In this document: positions 7,525 to 16,625 of the stretch, piece by piece
How positions within the stretch are numbered: the stretch's first letter is position 1
How the letters are laid out: every line of letters begins with the position of its first letter
NCBI RefSeq assembly: GCF_004359215.1
Contig: NC_090610.1
Span: forward strand, 8,837,830-8,857,309
Length of the DNA stretch: 19,480 bases
Origin: Bremia lactucae
Taxonomy: Eukaryota > Oomycota > Peronosporomycetes > Peronosporales > Peronosporaceae
Direction: 5' to 3'
The notes under the pieces: generated by a model
Database searches by the model: none
Seen by the model: only the letters and a program-made list of their open reading frames with translations
What the model was told of the DNA's origin: nothing
Position numbers and translations under genes: made by a program

Positions 7525-8930
7525 TCCTCTGTCGAGTATAGAGTCGACCGTAGAGGACCCGACAGTGATAGCGCAATCACAGTAGGAAGAACTTGAGAGA
7601 ATAAGTCCTCACGTACTTGATGAGTCATCTCCTCCAACGGTTAATGCTGAAGTGACTAAACTACAGCATTCTGAGGAATAAATCCCTCAGCAGTCTGTGG
7701 GAAAGGGGTCTCAAGAAGAAATTGAGGCATCGAATGTCTTGGATAATTACGGATCAAGAGTAGGTGATTATACTCATGATCTGCATGCGTCTCCGAAATA
7801 AACTTCGGAGATATCTCAATTACCAACCCTAGAATTCAAGCGGTTCTTGAGAGATCTGCATAGAGGTAAAATCAAGCAGATCTGCGTACTCATCACAGAA
7901 GACGAATACGTAACCAACATTTGGTCAGCGGTAAATTTTGCAGGGTACTCAGCACTCATCGATGGACGAAAGTGTCCTCGATGTGAAGGCTAGGATTGAG
8001 ATATATACAACTCAATCCTGAGAGTCACTTAAGACAAATACTGTATACAAGGATTTAATTACATTCATGGATGATTTTCCTGAAGCCTGTCCATTAAAAT
8101 TGTCTATAGATAAAGGCCCTCGACATGAGATCGAGCTCAAACCGGGCTCGAAGTTCTGTGTCATGAAGCAGTGGCCACTGCCTCGTAACAAGTACTAGCG
8201 ATCGAAAAAGAATTTATCTATCAATTGAAAGCGGGCCATGTAAGGGAGTCAACCTCCCCACATAGCTCTCCAACGTTCTGTGTGCGAAAGGCCACAGGGG
8301 GGGCGAATTGTGCACGCATTCAATAATCTGAATGCTGCAATGGTACCGGCTCAAACGCCGATACTTAGAAAAGACGTAATGACAGATGGTATGTCTAAGA
8401 GTACCATATTTTCGTCTATGAAACTGATGGATAGATTTTATCAGATCCTTATGCCTAAACAGGACATCCCGCACACAGCAGTGAGCACTCCCAGTGGGAT
8501 GCTCTGTGAATGACTTGTTATGCCACAGGGGCTTAGAGACGCCCCTGCAACATTTGACAGATGCGTTGATGCGTAACGAATTTTTTGAGGCCGGTGCGAG
8601 AATTCGCACCGAGTTCTTTCACAATATATTCGTTCACAGCTGGACCATGAAGGGAATGACGGACGTGGAAAGTCATAAATGTCACGTTCGTCAGGTTCTT
8701 GCACTTATGCGAAAGCAAAAGTTGTACGCAAAAAACAAATCTCAAGAAGTGTATATTCGCTGCAAGCGGAACACCACTTTTTGGGTGCATCGTCGGTAAA
8801 CATGGCGTGCGCCCTGATCCCGAAAATATCAAGGCAATTCCCGACTGGCCAGTTCCAGTCGATGTCGAGGGACTTAAATAGTTCCCTGGGCTAGCGGCGT
8901 ACATGCACAAGTACTCACGCAATTATGCCG
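7525..8930 (+). pseudogene. Reverse transcriptase of element B, decayed
   Basis: The reverse transcriptase would copy element RNA into DNA. Fragments in three frames follow the family's order: KLSIDKGPRHEIELKPGSKFC and VMKQWPLPRNK (about 8100-8195), VHAFNNLNAAMVPAQTP (near 8310), SLKLMDRF-like and DIPHTAVSTPSGML (near 8465), LVMPQGLRDAPATFD (8515-8560), then FFHNIFVHSW. The last replaces the catalytic YFDD box with FFHN, so both metal-binding aspartates are gone. A stop (TGA) stands where a Trp codon (TGG) is expected before LVMPQG. It continues toward the connection domain (DPENIKAIPDWPVPVDVEGL, about 8815-8877), where a stop follows. Confidence 0.85.
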
Positions 8931-9039
8931 AGATGACAGTTCATCTCTCTCGTCTCTTGAAAAAGACGATGAATAGTTATGGAACGATGATTGTCAGCGT
9001 TCCTTTGAAAGTATCAAGCAAAGCTTGATGTGATCTCCA

Positions 9040-9270
9040 TCTGGCGATTTCAAATCAAGACAAATCATTCCATGTGGTCTATGACGCCAGCGATTTAGCA
9101 ATCGGCTGTGCGTTAAAGCAATACTATACAGACGGCGCGGAGCGCGTCGTCTGTTACAAATCGCTTCAGCTCCAAACAGCTGAACGCAATTACCCAGTGC
9201 ATGACGAGGAACTCCTTGCCATGAAATATACACTGGCTAAATTAAGGGTCTATCTTCTAAAAGATTGACC
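9040..9270 (+). pseudogene. RNase H domain of element B, decayed fragment
   Basis: The best preserved piece reads VYDASDLAIGCALKQYY, then AERNYPVHDEELLAMKYTLA and KLRVYLLKD, ending at a TGA about 9266. The first catalytic Asp (DASD) and the Glu of DEELLAMK are both present. A weak continuation, FIVYTDDASL, follows in the same frame (about 9270-9300). The domain would have degraded the RNA strand of the RNA-DNA hybrid. It is isolated by stops from RT and integrase. Confidence 0.82.
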
Positions 9271-9640
9271 GTTCATCGTATATACGGACGATGCGTCATT
9301 ATGAACGGCCGTAAATAGCCCACACCTCTCGCAAAGAATGACTGGGGCTACCCTTCTTCGCAAAGTATAATTTCTTTGTGAAATTTAAACAGGACTGTAG
9401 TCTCAGATGCATCATTACGCCGAACCGATTTCGACCCGGCTGCGCATTCCAACAGTGAAAAAAACACTGTCGCAGCGCACATATCAAAAGTTCTGTCATC
9501 AATTTGTTTGATGACATAAAGAAAGCCTACGCAGAAGATAAGGACTTTCTGCGTTTAATGGATCATCTGATGAATCCATCCGATATATATTTTAAAGATC
9601 AACCGGCTTTATATTGATTGCCATTTGATCGATACTCAAC
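9271..9640 (+). pseudogene. Decayed stretch between RNase H and integrase core
   Basis: In an intact element this interval would encode the end of RNase H and the HHCC zinc-binding N-terminus of integrase. A trace of SPHLSQRM, typical of the end of the RNase H region, lies near 9318-9342. No HHCC pattern could be recognised, and the interval is too short for it, so an internal deletion is likely. Confidence 0.6.
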
Positions 9641-10335
9641 ACGCAACGGCTTATTGTATTCAGCGAGATGGTACATCTTGTTGCAGTACCAGAGTCAATC
9701 ACGGCTCCGGGCTGTATCCGTGTCTTTATCGACACGGTATTCAACACTCACGGTTTCCCCCGCGAACTGGTCTCCGATAGAAATCCTCGGTTCACGGCGA
9801 AGTTTTGGCAATCCGTGTTCCGATCTCTCGAAACACGGTTGACTATGTCAACTTCTGATCATCCAGAGACAGATGGTCAGACAGAACGCATAAATCGCTA
9901 ATCGAAGAGGTCCTTCGAGGTTACGTTCAATCGAATCCGAATTGGAGCGATTTTTTAGCGATGGTCGAATCCGCCATCAATAATGCAGTGCATGCGTCTA
10001 CAACGCATACCGGATCCTCTAGTTTAAGGGGGGGTGCACTCGCACGAGCCAAACCATTTCTGGCTCATGCTCATCACGCGCCGAAGTTGACAACGACGCG
10101 AATGTTGTCGATGTCGAAAGAATCGACATTGAAGATGAGAAAACTCTCATGGCAGTGCGCACAAAGCGCACTGAAAATGACAAAACAAATGAGTCAGCAG
10201 AGGAATGTCTGCTGACTCGAGAATCAATAATCCGTTTCGTACAGAATTCTATGGCTAACGCAGTGACCATCAGAAACAGATTGCAGACAAACATGGAAGA
10301 GCAAATGTTCATTCATTTAAAATTAATGTTCTAGT
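9641..10335 (+). pseudogene. Integrase core and C-terminal part of element B, decayed
   Basis: The frame from about 9668 to 9901 reads MVHLVAVPESITAPG, TVFNTHGFPRELVSDRNPRF and then SDHPETDGQTERINR. The Asp of SDRNPRF and the Glu of QTERINR are separated by exactly 35 residues, the D-X35-E signature of retroviral-type integrases. The first catalytic Asp, expected just before MVHLVAVPE, is missing along with its neighbours. A stop follows INR, and sequence continues in other frames (NNAVHASTTHTG, about 9978-10010). Integrase would insert the cDNA into the host genome. The region holds 8-bp and 11-bp perfect inverted repeats at 10153-10173 and 10191-10218. Confidence 0.84.
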
Positions 10336-10489
10336 ACTACTCTCTACGGTAAACTTACCTAATCGTGTAGTCACTAATGTGGGTAGCAGTAAGCTAATAC
10401 CTAAGTTCATTGGGGATTTCTGAGTACTGCATCGCAGAGGCAATTCGTACACAATTGAATTGCCTCGTAGGATGTGAACGCATCCTACG
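10153..10489. repeat. Second cluster of perfect inverted repeats in element B
   Basis: Arm pairs: 10153-10160/10166-10173 (8 bp, CAGTGCGC), 10191-10201/10208-10218 (11 bp, GAGTCAGCAGA), 10437-10446/10457-10466 (10 bp, GAGGCAATTC) and 10466-10474/10481-10489 (9 bp, CGTAGGATG). The last two are directly adjacent, sharing one base, forming two consecutive stems. Confidence 0.88.
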
Positions 10490-11138
10490 TTTCACGTGGT
10501 CGGCTCCGCCCGTACCACCAGTACGCGGATTCTTCCGAGGACGGATCTGACCACATTTTCAAGAATCTCTTCAAGATTTTTGTGGTCACAACCAGTTTCT
10601 CATATTGAATCTGGAGATTTTTATGCCCGGTCCGAAGATCCTCGGAACCGCGATAGGCTGACGACAGCTCATCACGAAGAGCGTGGTACTTCCGTTCTTA
10701 CTCCAACATGGAATACGCGCTCTTCGAACGGTGTTCGAACCGTTCGATATAATAAGCCTCTAGCGTCTGCTCCAACGAGTGTCGCTTACCGCGCTCGTGT
10801 CTAAAATTCATCTCGAATACATGGTGATAGCGATCGAGTTTGCCGATCTTCGACTCTAGATCCGACACACGGTTCGGATCTATTTTTTCTCCTCCGCCAC
10901 AACCATTGGTGTATTCCCAGGAAATCAACGTTTCCTTGTGGAACGTATTCAAATCACCGTGATGTGAAGGTGCAGCGAACGAGTTATCTTGTTCGCTGGC
11001 GCGGTTATCCACCTTCACATTACAGCTGGGAGGCTCGTTCCTAGCTGGTTATTGACGTTGAGTACTTCGTCCGCCTGTATGACGAAACTCATCCGATGGA
11101 TCAAAAGGTCCATCAGAAAACACGCGCCCGTGGCTCTT
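10336..11138 (+). pseudogene. C-terminal pol of element B including chromodomain
   Basis: Pieces in shifting frames read LPNRVVTNVGSSKLIPKFIG (about 10355-10415), ELPRRM and THPTFHV (to about 10497), which correspond to the C-terminal integrase SH3-like part of gypsy elements. Near 10985-11035 comes SYLVRWRGYPPSHYSWE, the core of a chromodomain with its aromatic cage residues (Y, W, W), preceded in another frame by FLVERIQI. It ends with a Y-D-E-T-H-P tail and a TGA at about 11138. In chromoviruses this domain guides insertion by binding modified histones. Confidence 0.8.
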
Positions 11139-11284
11139 GAAAATCGATTGCAAAGCGTCAACCGCAACGCGTATCTCGATAAAAATGCGAGTCCTTCCCC
11201 AGGGCGAAGAAAGGGAAAAGCTATTTTCTTTTACTCGCTTCGTGTTGTCAACACAACATGGAGAGGGACCACCCTGCGTAAGGC

Positions 11285-11443
11285 ATGGAAGTCCTGCCTC
11301 AAGAGACAACCGATGCAATTCATACCTTGCATTGGTTGGAGTCGTTCCTCAAACTTAATCCGAATCGCGTTAAGTTTTCGAAGCCAGGCTTCGCGTCCAA
11401 TGTCAAAGACGTTGTCAATGAACGCGATCCAGCCTTGCAATAG
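11285..11443 (+). pseudogene. Short protein-like frame 3' of element B pol
   Basis: Fifty-two codons from ATG 11285 to TAG 11441, in the same frame as the upstream chromodomain. The composition is protein-like: an amphipathic start (TTDAIHTLHWLESFLKL), then NPNRVKFSKPGFASN and DVVNERDPALQ. The stop TAG is followed at once by TGA, after which the frame stays open for 56 more codons. The family is not recognised. Coding is uncertain because the opposite strand is also open here. Confidence 0.35.
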
Positions 11444-11690
11444 TGAGGCTATGTCTCGGTTTTTGTTGCCACTATACCATCGACGCTTAAGAAAAGCATC
11501 GAGATAAAATCTTTCTCAGCGCAAAGTTATTCGCGCTGGGATCAAGGCCACGCAGCTTTGTCGCAAAAGATAAGGGATATTTATTGTGAGGAGAAGTCTC
11601 TCCGGACAAGCTATTGATTAGCCGTTCGGGCAAAAACCAAGGCTTCTTCTCCGGGGCAAGACGAGTCATGTAGTGTCTACGATCCCCTGA

Positions 11691-12079
11691 GTGGTACCCA
11701 CTGAAGAAGGGGTACCACAAGATCTTTTACTACGATTAGCTTTCACCGTCGTCATCACTACGCACGTAAATGTGCGGGTCACGGCACGGGAGACGGTGCT
11801 GGCGATAAGGAATCATCCTCATCGTCGTAACCAAACATGCTATAGCGAACGCTATTAGCACGTTTATCAGACTGAGCCCCCTCAGCCTAAGGCTCATTGT
11901 CAGCCACCTGACGTCTATCAGGCGAACGTTCTGTTCTCCCCGAATCGGCCATTTCGTCCGACTCGCGCTCGTAGTCGGCCTCCAAAGAGGAGTCGCATTC
12001 ACATGGTGAATCATCACGTGCACCCGCAACATCTAGTGTTGCGGGAGAAGACGATAGTACGGCAGACGGACGTCTGCCG
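11691..12079. repeat. Three perfect 9-bp inverted repeats
   Basis: Arm pairs: 11691-11699/11710-11718 (GTGGTACCC), 12023-12031/12037-12045 (CCCGCAACA) and 12060-12068/12071-12079 (CGGCAGACG, loop GA). They show that the inverted-repeat pattern continues beyond element B's pol. Confidence 0.85.
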
Positions 12080-12157
12080 CAAGAGACAATAATGCGTTGC
12101 CCGCGGCTGCATGAACCTCAGCCGAAGGCTTCGCACTATCCGCATACCCGCATGGAC

Positions 12158-13021
12158 TTATAAACCATGTGATAGAATTAAAAAAAATGGTTCTGGCCAA
12201 TTAGCATCGTTTTTAATTAGTGGTCTTACAGTGACAACTCTATCCAGCGACAGCCAGAGTAATTGTCGTTTAAGGGCATGGACAGCGTTATTTACCGCAA
12301 CTTTCACCATTGGGAACATTGGGTTCCGGCATTTTGGTGTCTGAGCACTCACACTGCGTAAATCGTCTTCAATAACACGATTGACACGTTCAGTTCCACC
12401 ATCGGTCGGCGGATGGTCCGCGGTGCACATGTCCAATCTGGCGACAAGCACTGGAAAATCGGTTGTTAGAATTTTCTTTTGAAACGGGGGTCTCGATCAA
12501 AGATAATTTGCCACCGGCAAACCGTGTTGTCGAAACACGCGATCGATGAACAGCCTTGTTGTACCTTCACCATCAATGGTACTGCTAAGTCAGCCATTAT
12601 GCTCAATCGGTCAACAAGCCGGTGTTACCGGCCGAATCTTTCGGTACGCTGAAAACAAAATCCAAACTAATGGACTCCCAGCACCCTGTGGGTACGGGCA
12701 GACTTGCCAGTGGTGCAGCCACATGAGCTGAGGGCTTAATCCGTTGGCAAGTGCCGCATGCGTGAATTTATGTGATAACTAATTTTAAAGTTTAGGTCAC
12801 GAATAAATCTAGCTTACATAGCCGTAGGTCTTTTCTCTATCGAGATGACCATCAGGGGCAGCATCGTGTGCCTCATAGAGGGCCCGGTACTTCAACTCCT
12901 CGTCATAAGAAACAACGACGCAGGGAGTATTTGCAGCGTCCGTGCAATAAAGCAACAGGTCGTCGATGAAAATCGATGTAATTTGCACGCAAACGTGCCG
13001 GCAATTTAAAGCCCTATTCAC
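12158..13021 (-). pseudogene. Integrase of element C, decayed
   Basis: The N-terminal zinc region reads LYEAHDAAPDGHLDREKTYG (12870-12812), with the first two His of the HHCC motif. The core follows in other frames: ISLDFVFSVPKDSAGNTG (near 12680-12620, first catalytic Asp), IIFDRDPRFKRKF (near 12510-12480, second Asp) and, in the frame 12451-12158, LDMCTADHPPTDGGTERVNR, which carries the Glu. All three catalytic positions are therefore still visible but in separate frames, with a TAA after KRKF. The C-terminal part after VNNAVHAL diverges from the family, and no chromodomain follows, so the element is probably truncated near 12170. Confidence 0.82.
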
Positions 13022-13289
13022 TGCTCTTTGAGCTCGTATCAGAGCTACACACTGTTCATCCTAGGCGCTAGCCAAACGGATTGATTGAGTAGTAGGATAC
13101 ATTTTAGTTGTTAAGTAAGAGAGCTCATAATCCGGCCAGCGTGATAACGCATTAGCCAAAGCATTCTACGTGTCAGGCTTATATTGCACCTTGAAGTTGT
13201 ATTATGCGAAAAAGAATAGCCATCGAGCCATTCTCTGTGAGAGATGGGGCGACTTAGTCCCAGTGCGTAATGACGCGTGATCTGTATAT

Positions 13290-13520
13290 ATCACAAACGG
13301 CTTGAGCCTAGCATATAAACTCTAAATTTAAGAAGGGCATACTTCATTGCAAAAAAATATTTGTCATGAAGTGGTAAGTTCTTCTCCGCAGCTTTAAGCT
13401 ATCTAGACTCGAACGCAATTACATGTTTTCGCCCACCATCATCTGTTTGCATCAGAGCACTACCAATGGCAAATCCGATGCGTCACAGACGAAACTGAAA
13501 GGCCAATTTGGATTTGGTAG
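13290..13520 (-). pseudogene. RNase H domain of element C, decayed
   Basis: Fragments read VCDASD, then after a frameshift FAIGSALMQTDDGGRKHVIA and FESR, followed by a stop and LKAAEKNLPLHDKYFFAMKY. DASD keeps the first catalytic Asp, but the usual Glu of HDKELLAMK is Tyr here (KYFFAMK). Element B keeps that Glu (HDEELLAMK), so the two copies have decayed independently. Confidence 0.78.
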
Positions 13521-14460
13521 TGCCAGAATCGTAACATAGAAAAAACTAACAATAACTTTTTGGAAAGCCATAAGCTATCTGCTAGGCCAGGATCAATCCG
13601 TATCCTTTACAAGGAGATAAGATAATGGCCTAGCCATATCAGCGTAATGTTCGGTATGTTTGTGTAAATATTTGGCGTCACCCAATCACTTACGCAAATT
13701 CTTTTAATTTTTAGGAACCGGCCAATCTACTATGGCTTTTACCTTCGCGGATTCCGCCCTAAGGGCTTGCTTCGCATTGAAGCATACTAAGAAGTGAATT
13801 TCTCTTCGCCAAAAATGCAATGAAATGCATTGGCATACAATAAATTTGTACTCATACACTCGCGCACCGCTCGCAAATAATCTATGTGGCTTTCCACATC
13901 CGACCGACCCTGCTTCGCTCGACTATGGAGAAAAATGTCATCAAAATAACTCTGTGCATAACCTCGATGAGGGTGAAATAGTTGCATCACAGACGATTAA
14001 ACGTTGCCGGGGCGTTAACCGCTGTAAGCGAGATATCGCTAACTCGCATGAGCACTTGGTAATAACCATCGACTAAGTCAAGTGCACTGTATATTATTCA
14101 TTCCACCATATTGTTCTGAAAAAAATTCTTTCGAAGAATGGTTGTGCTGGTATAGTGGTAGCAACCATGCGCCATTTACCATTTAACTTTTTGACACAAA
14201 TTGTCGATGTCGAATGCGAGATTTGCTCTATCGTATCATTCCAGCCTCGTGCTTAGCGCGACAGAAATCGTCAATGACGTCTCACTTTTCCTTTGGTAAA
14301 GGCCGCTATCGTGTAAAACAGTATTTGGTTCCAGGAACCAAGCCAATTCCGTGACAGACACCTCTATCTATAGGGAAAACAGATGGTGGATTGGTACATA
14401 CCTCATCTTGGAACTCCTTAACCAAGATATAAAATGAATCCGTAGGATCTTTAAGGATCG
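13521..14460 (-). pseudogene. Reverse transcriptase of element C, decayed with internal deletion
   Basis: The start of the domain reads RPLPKEK after VPGTKYCFTR (about 14340-14311). Only a short, altered stretch separates it from NAPATFNRL (near 14010), so most of the fingers region is lost. The frame 13990-13787 then gives LFHPHRGYAQSYFDDIFLHS with an intact YFDD catalytic box (13948-13937), followed by RSDVESHIDYLRAVRECM and NLLYANAFHCIFGEE. The downstream connection domain has several stops. The catalytic box is intact here, whereas element B has FFHN. Confidence 0.83.
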
Positions 14461-14613
14461 ATGGCCCAATGTGCGCTTTAAGTGCGGCTTTGTGTCATCC
14501 AGGACAGCTTCGTCCAGAAGTGACGATGAGTTTAACTCAATCGTTGGCCGAATGACCACCACCTCAGATAAGTCACCAGCATTTATGACTCGGCCGCAAT
14601 CATCAATCGACAT
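14368..14613 (-). pseudogene. Protease-RT linker of element C
   Basis: An open frame with the acidic, Ser-rich linker ELNSSSLLDEAVLDDTKPHL that precedes RT in this type of polyprotein. After it a frame change leads into RT. It lies directly upstream of the RT fragment VPGTKYCFTR. The protein has no enzymatic role of its own that I can see. Confidence 0.55.
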
Positions 14614-15531
14614 GTCGTCTTGATCTAGAAGATCATGTAACGAGGGATTGCCTCAAGGCTAACTTGTCCCTCAATGCTTCCGGTTACACCATTTACAAGC
14701 GTATGTAATTGCTCACTCATATCACTTTTGTGAGGGTATAAACGCCTCGCGTTTCCCCTAGCTTGAAGTAGAAACAATACGCCTCTTAGAGGCCGGGACA
14801 TTTACGTTCCCAAATTTTCAAGCCTGTATTGGTTAAAAAGCAGAGATGGTGTCTATTCGACATCCGACAAGGAGTTAGGTAACTGAACTTCCTTGCCCAG
14901 CGACCGTTTACGTTTCACTCACTTCACGTGCATTAGTAGGGTTTGGCCCGAAATGCCCTGACGAACGGCCAATAATGTCACTATTTACACTCAATATTGT
15001 GATACCTCGGCCGACCACACTTGGTGGCTTCAGATGTATCTCAGGAATATTACAACCTTGTTGACACGGCTTTAGGCCTACAATGCTTTCAGCATTCAAT
15101 GAATCGTCATTAAAACGAGTGTCACTCGACAAGTTACGTGCCGTTCCACTCCCTTTCTGAGTCGGGATCGGAAATAATGATTACAACATTGAAGATTATT
15201 AGCATTCCAATACCTAAAACACTGACAGATTCAGTAAGTGGTTCGCTTCAATAGCGCTTTTTTGCCTAGCAAGGTGGGTTTATGACTCTTCAGAACTTTG
15301 CTCAGTGACACGAGTCCCCGCAGCTAAGCTAACAGTGATTGTATAAATTTCATACGCTTGAAGCGCCTCAACTTACTGTTGATACCCTTAAGGGAAAGAG
15401 GTCAAACATAATTGCAAGACGCTCCTGAGTCAATTATAATTGACCTTGGCTTATCAATACCCTTCACAGTCGCTTGAGCGACTAACAAGCCGGGCTTGAA
15501 CTCTCGCCCCGTGCCATAATGCAACGAGCTA
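14614..15531 (-). pseudogene. Protease region of element C, decayed
   Basis: Reading from about 15500, the sequence LLVAQATVKGIDKPRSIIID leads into DSGASCNYV (active site coded at 15431-15420), where a TGA ends the frame. Further left, the frame 15132-14908 (SDTRFNDDSLNAESIVGLKP, VGRGITILSVNSDIIG) is probably the stretch between protease and RT. No ILGMPW block was recognised, so the C-terminal half of the enzyme appears lost or unrecognisable. Confidence 0.7.
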
Positions 15532-16622
15532 ATTGGGCTAGGTCCTGTTTACTCTCACCTCCTATAGGTTCAACAGAGCCTAGGTCTTTCCCAGTAAGGC
15601 GCTCCACACCTACTAGGTATCGACGTTTTCCCGCACCATACCAGATCTCTGGTATAGGTCGGAGTTGGAGCTCTTTCAAGCTTTACGCGAATTTCGTAGG
15701 GGGCAGGCCGGACATAAATGTTTCGTGCTTCCGCACATATAACATGTACATTGTTCTTCTGCTGTTCCACAGCTTAAAGTGCCTCTTTTCCTTCTTTAAC
15801 GAGCTTGTATTCATAGGTTCCGGTCTATTAGACGGTACCCGTGTGCTCGAAGAGCTTCTTCGGTAAGCAGGCGTGCTAACACGAGCAGACGTGTTGTCGA
15901 ACTCAGCACGTAGGGCTATGACAACTGTCTCTTCGAAAGTGGCAGGATGGGATCGGAACGATTTCGTCCAGGCAACGCCCTCAATAAGACTCACCATAAA
16001 ACTAATACGACAATTGCTTCAACCGGGCAATGAGAGCTCTCAACTCCTGGACATAGCCCATAGGGTTCGTTTACTCTGTCGAGTCAGTATGAGCCGTGAT
16101 TGCATGCGAAAAGCCTGATCAGGCGGTGCAAACATGCTGGACTTTTGCTGTTTCAGCGAATACCATGAGAAAAAAAAGGCGTCGTTTATGCGCGGTGCAC
16201 GAGAGTGCCCACTCCATGGCTCTATTTCCGGGTTTGGAAAATGCCAAAGTCTCCTTTTGTCGTTCTGTTAAAAATAATGCAGAGCCAATGGACATTTCCA
16301 TCTGCCTAATCCAAAAAGGAAGATTTTCTCAATCTTATTCCCTCGAATATTTCCACATTGACAACAAGAGGGCAAACATTAGGCTCTGAATTAGGTACAG
16401 AGATGTACCGAGTTGGCATAGATGCCGCAAGGTGATCTTGAACCTGTCCGATCAGAGAGGATTCATATTGCATGAAGGCTTCAAGCCTTGCATGCAGAAC
16501 CTCTGGTCTTGGGACACTAAGTACTCTCCATGTTCAAGCCAAAATAAAATTTTGAGCTGGTCGAACGCTGTGCGTTGCGCCTCTGAAAGTTCTGGAAACG
16601 TTTCCATTTCAGTAAAGGCTTA
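15532..16622 (-). pseudogene. gag of element C, decayed
   Basis: The C-terminal capsid part (15997-15790) reads LIEGVAWTKSFRSHPATFEE, then VIALRAEFDNTSARV and SSTRVPSNRPEPMNTSS; RPEPM followed by S is a typical gag segment just before the knuckle. The knuckle CYMCGSTKHLCPAC (C-X2-C-X4-H-X4-C) is complete in a third frame near 15753-15712, preceded by EEQCT. The N-terminal part (16622 to about 16000) has many stops and cannot be joined reliably. After the knuckle the frame 15679-15482 (LRPIPEIWYGAGKRRYLVGV) leads into the protease region. Confidence 0.77.
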
Positions 16623-16625
16623 GTC

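Larger units (their letters stand above)
5697..8181. repeat. Dense series of perfect short inverted repeats in element B gag-pol
   Basis: Perfect arm pairs read directly: 5697-5704/5708-5715 (8 bp), 5988-5995/6001-6008 (8), 6051-6058/6065-6072 (8), 6904-6912/6921-6929 (9), 7044-7053/7055-7064 (10), 7169-7177/7185-7193 (9), 7235-7245/7250-7260 (11, GTTCATCAGAT), 7428-7435/7441-7448 (8), 7790-7797/7804-7811 (8), 7852-7859/7876-7883 (8), 7992-8000/8011-8019 (9), and the palindrome GCAGTGGCCACTGC at 8168-8181. Near-perfect ones are 6089-6098/6103-6112 (9 of 10) and 7351-7377 (12 of 13 pairs). Chance would give about one 8-bp pair in this length. Confidence 0.88.
5640..11138 (+). mobile_element. 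Ty3/gypsy retrotransposon B, heavily decayed, gag to chromodomain
   Basis: On the plus strand the order is LTR tail ending TTTCA at 5761, primer-binding site 5762-5774, gag, protease, RT, RNase H, integrase and chromodomain, the order of a chromodomain-bearing gypsy element (chromovirus type). Every domain carries stops, frameshifts or deletions. The left boundary is approximate because the LTR start is not recognisable; the right boundary is the end of the chromodomain frame. Its gag and protease differ clearly from those of family A, so this is a different family using the same primer-binding site. Confidence 0.85.
11139..12150. other. Ambiguous segment with coding-like frames on both strands
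   Basis: The segment lies between the end of element B's pol and the integrase end of element C. On the plus strand a 52-codon frame, ATG 11285 to TAG 11441, reads MEVLPQETTDAIHTLHWLES and then FLKLNPNRVKFSKPGFASNV; the same frame goes on past TAG-TGA with IRDIYCEEKSLRTSY-like sequence. On the minus strand 11720-11487 and 12032-11736 are also open. I cannot tell which strand coded. It could be an extra ORF or 3' region of element B (the env position), the lost end of element C, or a third insertion. It contains three 9-bp perfect inverted repeats. Confidence 0.45.
12150..16625 (-). mobile_element. Ty3/gypsy retrotransposon C, decayed, gag to integrase
   Basis: Read from right to left: gag with a CCHC knuckle (16622-15690), protease with DSGAS (15420-15431), RT with YFDD (13948-13937), RNase H (about 13490-13330) and integrase (about 13021-12158). 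This is the gypsy order on the minus strand. No chromodomain or 3' LTR is seen at the left end, and no convincing 5' LTR or primer-binding site at the right end; a poor match to the primer site (4 mismatches in 15) lies near 16809-16823. It faces element B tail to tail. Confidence 0.82.

Noticed and set aside
10698..11018. 106-codon minus-strand frame
   Set aside because: Antisense to the plus-strand chromodomain region with the YLVRWRGYP motif.
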